Assembly: GCA_046329575.1 (NCBI GenBank)
Contig: JAXLUJ010000008.1
Coordinates: 108,863 to 172,862 of the forward strand
From: UBA1941 sp046329575
GTDB taxonomy: Bacteria > Bacteroidota > Bacteroidia > Chitinophagales > LD1
Length of the DNA stretch: 64,000 bases
Direction of reading: 5' to 3'
Positions 53,216-62,400 of this stretch are shown here, one piece after another; position 1 is the first letter of the stretch, and each line of letters opens with the position of its first letter. The position numbers were made by a program, and so were the translations under genes. The notes beneath the pieces are model-generated. The model searched no databases. It saw nothing but the letters and a program-made list of their open reading frames with translations, and was not told the DNA's origin.

Positions 53216-54700
53216 ATGAATGTTGTGAAAAAATCGCTGTTCGCGCTATTGATTGTTGCGCTTTTTTTAAGCGCTATTACCGCTATGGAAAGTTGTCATA
53301 AAGAAAGTTTTACCAATAAAGGAGCGCTTTCTTTTTCCACTGATACGCTTACGTTTGATACGGTGTTCACCAGTTTGGGAACTACTACGCGATCGTTCAA
53401 AGTGCGGAACACGCAGGGTAAGGCCATTCAAATTTCTTCCATTAAATTGATGCAATTACAAGGCGCTACATTTCGAATGAATGTAGATGGGGTTTCGGGT
53501 AATAGTTTTACGAATGTGGAAATTCCGGCGCACGACAGCATTTATGTTTTTGTTGAAGCAACAATAAATCCTAACAGCGGCGTGAATCCGCTTTTGATTT
53601 TTGATCAGATTCAGTTTGTAACTAATGGCACTACCCAGCAGGTGACGCTGATGGCTTATGGTCAAAATGCTTATTACTATCGGGGCCGCCGTATTTTTTC
53701 CGGCACGGTAACTTTCCCTACCGATAAGCCTATTATTATTCTTCGCGGCGATAGTTTTCCGGGTTTGGAAGTGCGCGATGCGGCAACGCTGAACATTGCC
53801 GCCGGAACCAAAATATTTGTTGGTCCGAATGCGCTCATTTCGGTGAACGGAACGCTGAACTGCAATGGCACGGCCAGCGACAGCATTATTTTTCAGGGGT
53901 TACGGCTGGAGGCGTCGTATGACGCCAAACCCGGTCAGTGGCTGGGCATTTTATTTGGAAGAAACAATACTTATGGCGCGCACATTAACATGACGCACAC
54001 CATTGTTGATGAATCGTATTTTGGCGTAAGCGATGAACATATTTTGAATGTGCTGGCCGGAGCGCGGCTAACCGATTCGCGCTTGCCCGATTACCAAAGC
54101 TACCCGATTACACCAACAGTAACGCTGAATAAAACCATAATCAGAAATGCATCGAGCACTTGTTTAACGGCATTCAAAGCCACGCTGAATGCGGTGAACT
54201 GTTTGTTTCACAGTGCGGGCGGGCAAATGGTAGTTTGCGGACTAGGCGGTACTTACAATTTCACGCATTGTACACTGGCGAACGTCAACAATCGTTATAC
54301 CGATCATAAGAGTGAATCGCTCACCTTAACAGAAAGTTTGGTAGATATAGATGAGGCCGGTGTGGGGCCGTTTGCGATTTCGGCCACAGTAACCAACTGT
54401 GTGGTGTATGGCACGTTGCAGAATGAATTAGCGTTTTCGCCCAGAAACATTTCGAATGTAAGTTTTCAGAATTGTTTGCTACGCATTCCGGAAGATTCGT
54501 TCCATTTAGTTCAGGCAGCTAACAACAGTTGTATTTTTAATCAAGACCCGTTGTTTCGTGAGGAGAGTGGTAATGATTATCGGCCCGATAGTGTGCCATC
54601 GCCTTTGTATCGAAGCGGAACAGTAACTTCGGTTAGTGATGATTTACGGGATGTGTTGCGGAGTACGCCGCCTGATATTGGCGCATTACAATGGCCTTAA
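53216..54700 (+). CDS. Bacteroidota lipoprotein with parallel beta-helix region
   Basis: 494 residues; start at ATG 53216 (MNVVKKSLFALLIVALFLSA...MESC), giving a lipoprotein-type signal with Cys about residue 27, followed by HKESFTNKGALSFSTDTLTFDTVFTSLGTTTRSFKVRN. That N-terminal block is a common Ig-like/DUF1573-style domain in Bacteroidota lipoproteins. From about 170 to 470 there are parallel beta-helix coils (AATLNIAAGTKIFVGPNALISVNGTLNCNG..., then VNCLFHSAGGQMVV...TNCVVYG). It ends DVLRSTPPDIGALQWP, the classic beta-helix closing motif. No T9SS domain. Probably outer-membrane associated; function unknown. Confidence 0.85.
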   Translation: MNVVKKSLFALLIVALFLSAITAMESCHKESFTNKGALSFSTDTLTFDTVFTSLGTTTRSFKVRNTQGKAIQISSIKLMQLQGATFRMNVDGVSGNSFTNVEIPAHDSIYVFVEATINPNSGVNPLLIFDQIQFVTNGTTQQVTLMAYGQNAYYYRGRRIFSGTVTFPTDKPIIILRGDSFPGLEVRDAATLNIAAGTKIFVGPNALISVNGTLNCNGTASDSIIFQGLRLEASYDAKPGQWLGILFGRNNTYGAHINMTHTIVDESYFGVSDEHILNVLAGARLTDSRLPDYQSYPITPTVTLNKTIIRNASSTCLTAFKATLNAVNCLFHSAGGQMVVCGLGGTYNFTHCTLANVNNRYTDHKSESLTLTESLVDIDEAGVGPFAISATVTNCVVYGTLQNELAFSPRNISNVSFQNCLLRIPEDSFHLVQAANNSCIFNQDPLFREESGNDYRPDSVPSPLYRSGTVTSVSDDLRDVLRSTPPDIGALQWP

Positions 54701-54708
54701 AAAAGAAA

Positions 54709-54804
54709 GGGCCAGAAATCCATATCGCACCGCTCAACCGCTTACCTTTGCTGCGTTTCCGCCCTGGAGGAGTGAGCAGGAGCTGATCGTATGGCTCTGA
54801 CCCC
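54709..54804 (-). ncRNA. ffs: Signal recognition particle RNA, small (4.5S) type
   Basis: On the minus strand the 96-nt sequence contains CAGGGCGGAAACGCAGCAAAGG, the SRP domain IV core with a GGAA tetraloop and CAGCA bulge. The ends pair (GGGTCAGAG with TTCTGGCCC, nine pairs), and CCATA pairs with TATGG further in. The 3' end is followed by a T-rich tract (54696-54708) that acts as terminator and overlaps the end of the convergent gene. SRP RNA with Ffh targets membrane and secreted proteins to the Sec translocon. Its boundaries are accurate to a few bases. Confidence 0.88.
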
Positions 54805-54825
54805 GCGCGAAAATAAAAAAATGGA

Positions 54826-55112
54826 AGAAAGTTGAAAGAGGAAAGTGGAGAGATGAGAGATGAAAGTGGGAAATGGAGCGTGAAGCATGCTTGAGGGGGC
54901 TCATGAATTACGAGTTACGGAATTACGAATTACGGAGAGGGGGGAAGGCGTTAGAGTTAAAAGTGTAAAGTGTAAAGTGGAGAATTCCTGAGGGAGCGAG
55001 TGAATTACGAATTACGGAATTACGAATTACGGGGAGGAGGGAAGGACTTTGGGGTTTATTTTCATCTTCCATTCGGGCGTAATTCGCAATTGAACATTCG
55101 TAATTTTTTTCG
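54826..55112. repeat. Mixed word-repeat spacer between ffs and the HxlR gene
   Basis: Contains GAAAGTTGAAAGAGG/GTGGAGAGATGAGAG words (54830-54880) and two copies of a block ending GAATTACG-GAATTACG-GAATTACGG (54903-54936, 55001-55034). A segment GTGGAGAATTCCTGAGGG (54977-54994) recurs at 56177-56194. GTAATTCG...TTCGTAATT inverse words lie at 55079-55107. No gene is seen. Confidence 0.75.
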
Positions 55113-55124
55113 ATGTGGTTCGGT

Positions 55125-55454
55125 TTATCCTATTTCAAACTTGGTTCCGTAGTCGCTCATGGCCTGCATGATGGGGAGCAATTTTCTCCCTTCTTTGGTT
55201 AAGCTGTACTCCACTTTTGGCGGCACTTCGGAATAGGCCTTGCGGTTTACCACACCTTGCTGTTCAAGGTCGCGAAGCACTTGCGCCAGCATTTTATCAT
55301 TTATAGTTACCAAGGCTTTTCGCAATTCGCCGAAGCGCATTTTCCTTTCTCTCAAATTCCAGATTACAATGCCTTTCCACCTTCCGCCAACAATTTGGAG
55401 GGTGAGGTCGACCGGGCAATAAAAATAGGTGCCGTTGAGTTTGTACCGTTTCAT
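55125..55454 (-). CDS. HxlR family transcriptional regulator
   Basis: 109 residues with the winged-helix HxlR pattern: YKLNGTYFYCPVDLTLQIVGGRWKGIVIWNLRERKMRFGELRKALVTINDKMLAQVLRDLEQQGVVNRKAYSEVPPKVEYSLTKEGRKLLPIM. Cys13 in YFYCPV is at the position of the conserved N-terminal Cys used for redox or electrophile sensing in several HxlR proteins. It is divergent from a SnoaL-like gene, with candidate operators in the 125-bp spacer. It differs clearly from the HxlR at 20.8 kb and is not a recent duplicate. Confidence 0.92.
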   Translation of the reverse strand: MKRYKLNGTYFYCPVDLTLQIVGGRWKGIVIWNLRERKMRFGELRKALVTINDKMLAQVLRDLEQQGVVNRKAYSEVPPKVEYSLTKEGRKLLPIMQAMSDYGTKFEIG

Positions 55455-55492
55455 AAAAGCAATTGAAGTTCAATACTACATGGAATCCGGAT

Positions 55493-55551
55493 GCTTACCA
55501 ATTTGCTGGTGCTTTCATTATGGTAAGTGACTTCCCCGGCGCATGCTTACC
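55493..55551. promoter_or_regulatory. Candidate HxlR operators (GCTTACC / GGTAAG)
   Basis: ATGCTTACC occurs at 55491-55499 and again at 55543-55551, with the inverse GGTAAG at 55522-55527 between them. The arrangement offers two overlapping inverted repeats across the HxlR/SnoaL-like divergent promoter. Confidence 0.5.
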
Positions 55552-55553
55552 GT

Positions 55554-55561
55554 TAATTTTG
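55554..55561 (+). promoter_or_regulatory. -7 promoter box (TAATTTTG) of the SnoaL-like gene
   Basis: An exact TAnnTTTG match 18 bases before ATG 55580, directly after the second GCTTACC copy, so an HxlR dimer bound there would block it. Confidence 0.5.
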
Positions 55562-55579
55562 CCTTTTTAAAATTTAAAC

Positions 55580-56170
55580 ATGAAAACAGCAACCTTATCA
55601 ATTACGGATGAAAACAAATCGGAAACGGCGCAAATAGCTTATGCGGTTTCGCGCGCGATACTGGAAGGCAATTGGGAAAAACTCGATAGTCTTTTAGATT
55701 CCAAATTTACTTATACCGGCGATGGCTTTCATTTCTCGAAAAATGAATACATGGCTTTTATGCAGGATATGCGCGCTGCCTTTTCAAATTTTGAAATGAT
55801 TTTAGACAAAACTATTACGGAGAGTAATTTTGTTTCGATCCGATTTACTTCAAAGGTGGTGAACACCGGAAGTTTTATGGGTTCGCCTGCAAATTCAAAA
55901 AATCTGGTGGTGACCGGTATTTTTCAGCGCCGGGTAGAAAATGGAAAAGTGATGCAAGAATGGCAAACTACTGATTTGCTTGGAACGATGACACAGATTG
56001 GGTTTGGCGCCATGTTCGGTTACAGCGTTTTTGTAGTTGGCTTCGGCGCCAAGCAAAAACCACTGGTTCGAAAACCTAATCATTTCTTACATCTGAACGG
56101 CGCTGTTTCAAATTATGATGTGCTGGATGCAGCAGCGAAAAACAAATATCTGAAGGAGTTCAAGAGTTGA
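55580..56170 (+). CDS. SnoaL-like / NTF2-fold protein (ester cyclase type)
   Basis: 196 residues, cytoplasmic. The first about 130 residues have the NTF2/SnoaL layout: an N-terminal helix (QIAYAVSRAILEGNWEKLDSLLDSKFTYTGDGFHFSKNEYMAFMQDMRAAFSNFEMILDK), then strands VSIRFTSKVVNTG, KNLVVTGIFQRRVENGKVMQEWQTTDLLGTMTQIG. FxRxxNGKxxxxWxxxDxxxxxxQ is the SnoaL-like closing motif. The C-terminal 60 residues (FGYSVFVVGFGAKQKPLVRKPN...) are an unassigned extension. The divergent HxlR gene is its likely regulator. No substrate can be proposed. Confidence 0.75.
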   Translation: MKTATLSITDENKSETAQIAYAVSRAILEGNWEKLDSLLDSKFTYTGDGFHFSKNEYMAFMQDMRAAFSNFEMILDKTITESNFVSIRFTSKVVNTGSFMGSPANSKNLVVTGIFQRRVENGKVMQEWQTTDLLGTMTQIGFGAMFGYSVFVVGFGAKQKPLVRKPNHFLHLNGAVSNYDVLDAAAKNKYLKEFKS

Positions 56171-56332
56171 AAATTTAAAATGGAGAATTCCTGAGGGGCT
56201 GATGAATTACGAATTATGGAATTACGAATTACGCCAATCCAACGTAATTCGTAATTTTTCTCTCGTAACTCGAAACTCGAAACTCGAAACTGGCAGCTTT
56301 CAGCTTTCAGCTTTCATCTCTCATCTCTCATT
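56171..56332. repeat. Mixed word-repeat spacer
   Basis: GAGAATTCCTGAGGGGC-GATGAATTACGAATT (split here), inverse GTAATTCGTAATT, three ACTCGAAA 8-mers (56268-56290), AGCTTTC heptamers and ATCTCTC heptamers follow one another without a gene. Five word types are juxtaposed in 160 bp. Confidence 0.75.
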
Positions 56333-56896
56333 TCACTTCCCCAGCATACCTGCTTTGAGGTCTTTATCAACAGGATCGTTACCCAGCCAAATGCCTAAAA
56401 GCGCTTGTTTGAAGGCGGCTCCGGCAATTACATCTTGTTGTTTGTTATTCTTCAGCACGCGAACACCTTCAGCCGGATTGTAGATCAGATCGAACACATC
56501 GCCTTTTACAATAGGTTCGCGTTTGAAAATGCTCACAAATTTATTGATCTCGTTTTTCAACGAAGCGGTATTGCCGCCCATTGATTTTTCAAAACCTTCG
56601 GTAACGGCTTCGGCCATTTTATCAGAGGAAACGAGCTTGGATGTAATCACAATGCGCACGGCTTCAGCGTTTCCGGCTTTTATTACCGCATTGGCATCGG
56701 CCGATTTTGACGGAAGATACAACCCACATACATACACATCAATGAAGAATTTTACACGAGTTCCCCCGCCATTGAGCATCAGGGTTTCGTTACCTGCTTT
56801 GATGGCAGCTGGCAACGTTATGCCGCTAATTTCTTTTTGGGCAAACAATCCTGCCGAACAAGCAGCGAATACCAATAATACAACCAACTTTTTCAT
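56333..56896 (-). CDS. Chalcone isomerase-like secreted protein
   Basis: 187 residues; start at ATG 56896 (MKKLVVLLVFAACSAGLFAQ, signal peptide). The mature domain follows the chalcone-isomerase-like family: ISGITLPAAIKAGNETLMLNGGGTRVKFFIDVYVCGLYLP, then VRIVITSKLVSSDKMAEAVTEGFEKSMGG, NKFVSIFKREPIVKGDVFDLIYNPAEGVRVLKNN and a terminal GIWLGNDPVDKDLKAGMLG. Bacterial members are periplasmic, probably bind fatty acid or other hydrophobic ligands, and are not true chalcone isomerases. Role in the cell unknown. It is a stand-alone minus-strand gene. Confidence 0.9.
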   Translation of the reverse strand: MKKLVVLLVFAACSAGLFAQKEISGITLPAAIKAGNETLMLNGGGTRVKFFIDVYVCGLYLPSKSADANAVIKAGNAEAVRIVITSKLVSSDKMAEAVTEGFEKSMGGNTASLKNEINKFVSIFKREPIVKGDVFDLIYNPAEGVRVLKNNKQQDVIAGAAFKQALLGIWLGNDPVDKDLKAGMLGK

Positions 56897-57081
56897 ACGT
56901 ATGTGTTTTGATGTGAAGTTAAAAAACCAACCGAAACGGGCGAAATTTAGCTTTCCCTTTCCACAGTCTAGTTTCATGCCGGAAAAACCGGTTTAGCATT
57001 GTTTCACAATTTTAGACACTTCTATACACAGGGGGCGCCTTTAGTGCATAACCCCGGCCGCAGACTCTGTATTTTTCTGCC

Positions 57082-58896
57082 ATGCAAGCCAAAGATTTTA
57101 TGCAGCGCTACCGCTTCGATTCTCACAAGGATCTGATAGCTGAAGGAACGTATTCCCGGGTTTTTAAGGCATATGACAAACTGTTGCAGCGCGAAATTTG
57201 CGTAAAGTTGTTCCGAAAGGAATTTGTAACCGGCTCGCCGCTGGTGAAAGAATTAAGCCGCGCCGGAGTGTTTTTTCATCCCAACATTTGTGCGTTTTAC
57301 GACTTGCTGGAAATTGAGGAAACCAATGTGCTGGGCGAGGTGGAACCGCAGCCCATCGGCATTCTGGAATACATGAACGGCGGCACCATCACCTCCTATC
57401 TTTCGCAACATAGCGATTTGAATTTAAGGCGAAAACTGATCAAGGATGTGTTGAACGGGCTGGTGTATCTGCATTCGCTGAATCAACCACATTACGATCT
57501 GAAACCTGAAAATATTCTGGTGAAGGATGACAGCGGAAATATGACCGCCAAAATCACCGATTTTCTGAACAGTGAAAATTTGCACACCCGCTCGGCGCCA
57601 AATTCTATTAGTCCGGAATCGTTGGCGTACAAAGCGCCGGAATACTTTGAAAGCAACAAACGCGAAGTAACTACCAAGGCCGATATATGGGCGCTGGGCC
57701 TTATTGTTTACGAGATATTTACAGGCAAAAAGCTTTTCTATCAGCAGGATGATACTTCTGAAAAAATCATCCGCAATATTTGCTATGGCGACTATTATCC
57801 TGCTTTGCACGAACTTCCGGAGCCGTTTAAATTGTTTTGTGAGAAGTGTTTGATACGCGATGATGCCAACAGGAATGTAAGTTTGGAAGAATTGCTGATG
57901 ATACTTCAAATGCCTGCAGCGGCTCCGTTTGAGGCGAAGGCAGTTGCTCCGAAAGAAGCGGAAGTGACTTCGGTAATTTTAAATGATACCAAAGCGCCGG
58001 AATTGCCGGTGGCAGAAGCGGTAACCCAGGCGCCAAATACACCCAAAAAGCGCCGCGCGCTGGTGATTCCTTTGCTGTTGTTAGGTTTGGGCGGCTTTGC
58101 TGCTGTTGGTTTCTGGAAATTGCAACACCGTGAGGAAAAGGAGGTACAAAACACCACTTCAGAAATTCGTGCGGCCGGGCCGGTGGAACCTATGGTAAGA
58201 AATGAAACCGCGGCACCAACTATAATTCATGATACGGTGAAACTGGTACAACTGGTTCAAAGTCCGGCGCAGCCTGCGGTTGCAGCCGCTTCGCCGGTAA
58301 AAGTTACCCGAACGGAAATGCCTGCGGCCACTCACAATAGCGCCACGCCAATATTGCCGGAAGTAGGAAACATGTGGGTAGGGAAACCGTATTATTTCGA
58401 TTTGAAAACGCCTTTGCTGAGCGATGAAGAATATCAGCTTTACAGCGAAGAAGCGGCCATCACTGCTTTAGGTCAAAATACTTTTTATGTGAAACCCATG
58501 CAGGCCGGTGAGATTTTTGTTGCTGTAATGAGCAAGAAAGATTCGCGACAGATTGCTTCGAAAAAGTATCATGTAAAAGATCAGAAATTGCCGGTGGCCT
58601 CGATAGGCGATGATATTTTTGGCGGATTTGTTTCGCCTAAGCTGCTGCTGGCGAAGTTAACGCTTCAGGCAAAGAGCGAAAGCGGCAATTATAAGATCCG
58701 CAGCTTTCATATGAGTTGCAAATCGGGAAGCTGTGATGTGGAAGATGTTTCGAACAGCGGGCATTTCAACGAATCAATGATCAAAACGCTCCGCAATGTA
58801 AAGCCGGGGGAGAAGTTGTATTTCGACAACATTATTGCAGAAGATGAACAGGGCCAAACTGTTCGCCTGAACGATATTCAGGTGACTACTTATTAA
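57082..58896 (+). CDS. Membrane-anchored Hanks-type Ser/Thr protein kinase
   Basis: 604 residues. Kinase domain 1-270: glycine-loop IAEGTYSRVFKAYD, beta3 Lys in EICVKLF, helix-C Glu in VKELSRA, catalytic loop HYDLKPEN (H137, D139, N144), metal-binding DFL at 160-162 in place of DFG, and APEYFESN. A membrane segment follows at about 325-346 (ALVIPLLLLGLGGFAAVGFW). The C-terminal periplasmic part holds a Pro/Ala linker and a GldM/GldN-like beta domain (VGKPYYFDLKTPLL...AGEIFVAVMSKKDS, then GDDIFGGFVSPKLLLAKLTLQAKSESGNYKIRSFHMSC...MIKTLRNVKPGEKLYFDNIIAEDEQGQTVRL). The last section resembles a GldM C-terminal domain. If right, it links kinase signalling to T9SS or motility machinery. Confidence 0.85.
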   Translation: MQAKDFMQRYRFDSHKDLIAEGTYSRVFKAYDKLLQREICVKLFRKEFVTGSPLVKELSRAGVFFHPNICAFYDLLEIEETNVLGEVEPQPIGILEYMNGGTITSYLSQHSDLNLRRKLIKDVLNGLVYLHSLNQPHYDLKPENILVKDDSGNMTAKITDFLNSENLHTRSAPNSISPESLAYKAPEYFESNKREVTTKADIWALGLIVYEIFTGKKLFYQQDDTSEKIIRNICYGDYYPALHELPEPFKLFCEKCLIRDDANRNVSLEELLMILQMPAAAPFEAKAVAPKEAEVTSVILNDTKAPELPVAEAVTQAPNTPKKRRALVIPLLLLGLGGFAAVGFWKLQHREEKEVQNTTSEIRAAGPVEPMVRNETAAPTIIHDTVKLVQLVQSPAQPAVAAASPVKVTRTEMPAATHNSATPILPEVGNMWVGKPYYFDLKTPLLSDEEYQLYSEEAAITALGQNTFYVKPMQAGEIFVAVMSKKDSRQIASKKYHVKDQKLPVASIGDDIFGGFVSPKLLLAKLTLQAKSESGNYKIRSFHMSCKSGSCDVEDVSNSGHFNESMIKTLRNVKPGEKLYFDNIIAEDEQGQTVRLNDIQVTTY

Positions 58897-58959
58897 ATTG
58901 CGGCGGTACCTATGATGAAAATCTGTAACTTTCTACAGGCATTTTCGTATCCAACCCTG

Positions 58960-59451
58960 ATGAAAACCCTTCTGATCATTCCATTTCTGGGAATTCAGTT
59001 GCTTATGGCGCAAGCTTCATGTGTGCGGCCGGGAGGCCGGATGTGCGACCGGTTGAACACCATGGTGAAAATGGTAGCCACCGATTCTGTTCCTTCTGAT
59101 GTGGCCGAACGCATCTATTATTCAAAAGAAGGGGAAGACTTCAAACCGCTGGTAACCGTATTTGATACGGCTTCTGAAATTAAATTGCAGAAGCGCTATG
59201 GTATTGTGAACTTCAATGAAACTTCCTTCAATTCGAAAAAGTACAACTTCGATTTCAGCTATCAATTCTTCAGAGTGTTACACGATGTGGAAACGTGTTT
59301 GGCAGGATGGAAGGTGATGAAAGATAACCGTGGTACATTTGATTCAGAAATGCACGAAGCGTATCTGTTCACCAATGCCGGAACCGATGCCAATGTGGTT
59401 CTGGAAACTACGCTGCACTCGCCGTATCAGATACGCGTGAAGATCTACTAA
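58960..59451 (+). CDS. Uncharacterised secreted protein next to the kinase
   Basis: 163 residues; start at ATG 58960 (MKTLLIIPFLGIQLLMAQ, signal peptide). The mature part contains SCVRPGGRMCDRLNTMVKMVATDSVPSDVAERIYYSKEGEDF, KKYNFDFSYQFFRVLHDVETCLAGWKVMKDNRG and ANVVLETTLHSPYQIRVKIY. I do not recognise a family. It begins 63 bp after the kinase stop in the same direction and is followed after 46 bp by a TonB-dependent receptor, so a three-gene transcript is possible. Three cysteines could form disulfides in the periplasm. Confidence 0.75.
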   Translation: MKTLLIIPFLGIQLLMAQASCVRPGGRMCDRLNTMVKMVATDSVPSDVAERIYYSKEGEDFKPLVTVFDTASEIKLQKRYGIVNFNETSFNSKKYNFDFSYQFFRVLHDVETCLAGWKVMKDNRGTFDSEMHEAYLFTNAGTDANVVLETTLHSPYQIRVKIY

Positions 59452-59497
59452 CAAGGCTTTGGCTTGTTCATTTTCTGCGGAAAGTTATATTCACAGA

Positions 59498-62400
59498 ATG
59501 AAGCAGCTGCTACTCGCCATTCTGTTAGGTTTTACACTTTTTGCCGGCGCTCAGGAAGTGTCGGGCATTTTGTTCGATAAGCGCACCGGTGAGCCCCTCA
59601 TCGCGGCTTCTGTTTCTGTAAAAGGAACTACGGAAGGCGTTCAAACTGATATTGACGGAAAATTTCAATTTAAACCAACGGCAAATCTGCCCTATACACT
59701 GGTGTTTTCTTATATAGGTTATGAACCGATGGAAGTGGTTGTAAATTCGGCTGAACAAGCCAAACGGCCATTCGTGATGCGTTTAAATGAAAGCGCCACC
59801 CTTCTTAAGGATGTGGAGGTAGTGGATACACGGATCACGGAAAAGCAAAAAGAAAATCCGCTGACCATTGAAAGCATGGGGCTGCAGCAAATCAAACAAA
59901 CGGCTTCATCTACTTTTTATGAAGGATTGAGTACGTTAAAGGGTGTGGACATGACCACGGCATCGCTTGGTTTTGTAGTTATTAATACCCGCGGTTTCAA
60001 TTCCACTTCGCCGGTGCGGTCGTTGCAATTGCTGGATGGATGCGACAATCAGGCGCCGGGCTTAAACTTTAGTATTGGGAATTTTGCAGGCGCATCAGAA
60101 ATCGACATTCAGAAAGTGGATTTGATTGTGGGCGCCAGTTCGCCTTTGTATGGTCCTAACGCCTTCAATGGGGTGTTAAGCATGCAAACTAAAAATCCAT
60201 TCTACTATCAAGGCGTTACATTTTTTGTAAAAGGAGCAGAGCGCAATTTGTTTGAAGGAGCGGTGCGTTGGGCACGGGCATTTAAGAATAAAAAGGGAGA
60301 AGATAAATTTGCTTTCAAACTTACCGGCTCATATTTACGCGCTTCTGATTGGGTGGCAGAAAATATGGCGAAATCGGCCAGCCCCAATGCAGTACAGGAT
60401 GAAAATAATCCCGGCGGTTATGATGCGGTAAATCGTTATGGCGATGAATTGCAATCGAAACAAGGCAATAGCTTTTTAAGTAGTCCGAAAATTATTCGCG
60501 AAAACCTTGGATTAGGTCAGTTTCATCGCACCGGCTATCTTGAAAAAGATCTGGTGGATTATAACATTACCAACGTGAAAGCCGCGGCTTCACTGCATTA
60601 CAAGATCACCAATAAAATTGAAGCCAAGGTGGGCTATAACTTTGGTTATGGCACTACAGTATATCAGGGCGACAATCGCTACAGTTTGCGCGGATTGCAG
60701 TTTCATCAAGTGCGTTTTGAAGTTAGCGATCCCGATAAATTTTTTGTGCGTGCATATATGACTGCCGAAGATGCAGGGAAATCGTATGATGCCGTTTTTA
60801 CCGCATTGAAAATGCAGGAGGCGAGCAAAAGCGATGTGCGTTGGGCGCAAGACTATCAGGCTTTTTGGTCGAACAAAATTGTGAATGTGGGCAATGGTCC
60901 GTTATTCCAGTTGCCGGGAATGCCCGCCAGTGTTTACACCAATGGTCCTGCCTGGTTTGGCGCTAACTTCGATACTACTTACGGCATCGCAAAAGAAGTG
61001 ATGAACAAATATCGCGATTCGCTGGTGGTATGGCACAATCAGGCGAGAACGTATGCCGATACTTTTACGAATGGCGGATCGTATAATCGGCGCCTGATTC
61101 CGGGAACGGCGGCATTCGATTCGGTGAAGAACAGTATAACCAGCCGAACGCTTAACAACGGCGGAACACAGTTTTTCGATAAAAGTAAAATGCTGCATGT
61201 GCAAGCCGAGTATAAGTGGGATATTCGCAAAAAAGGGCAAACCAAAAATTGGTTCGACCTCACCACCGGCGCCAGTTTCAGGATGTATTTCCCGTATTCA
61301 CTCGGATCGCTTTTTCAAGATACATTCAGCAGACGGTATTTGCTCGATTCGTTAGGTAAACCTGTTCAGGATGCCAGCGGGAAAAATATTGTGCTGGACA
61401 GTACTTACCATCGCATTACGAACTGGGAGTTTGGAGCATACTTCAGCATTACCAAAAAATTTGAGGTGAAGAAAGACCACGCTATTATTCCAACGGTAAC
61501 CGTTCGTTTCGACCGAAATCAAAATTTTGCATGGAAAAGGAAGGATGGCAGTTGGGATCCTATAATTACACCGGCGTTTTCATTGGTTTATTCTTACAAA
61601 GGTTTACACACCATTCGTTTGTCGTATTCCAGCGGTGTTCGTAATCCTACGCTTCAGGATCAATATCTGTATTATAATGTTGGCCGTGCGATATTGATTG
61701 GAAATCTGAATGGTGTAGATTCGGTGGTTTCCATTCCAACTTTAACTTCCTATATTGATAAGAACGGCAGCAAGGCTGCCATTGATTCGTTGCGGTTTTT
61801 CAGGGTAGATGGCGTTCGGCCCGAGCGCGTGCAAACGGTAGAGTTAGGTTATCGCGGATTGATTGCGAAAAAATTATTTATTGATATAAGTGGATATACC
61901 AGCTTTTACAAAAACTTTCTGGGTTATAAGTTAGGCGCCACCTTCAGCGGCAAAGGATTTCAGGAAGGCGTAATTCGTCCGTTTCAGGTGTACCGGATTT
62001 CGGCCAATGCAAAAGATCTGGTAATGACCTATGGCTTATCGGTGGGCGTGAATTATTACTTTATAAAGAACTACTCGTTGAGCGGAAATTATTCGTGGAA
62101 TGTGTTGAACCGTATGGGTTCTACTGATTCTATCATTCCCGCATTCAACACACCGGAGCATAAGTTCAATATCGGAATTAGTGGTTATGATATTAAAATT
62201 GGAAAGATGCGCGGTTTTGGTTTCAACCTAAACTATAAATGGATTCAGGGCTTTTTGTTTGAAGGTTCGCCGCAGTTCACCGGTTCGATTTCGTCGTATT
62301 CATTACTAGATGCGCAGATCAGTTGGGAAGTGCAGAAGATTTATACGACGTTCAAATTGGGCGGCAGCAATCTGATTTCGAAGAAAAATTATCAGGCCTA

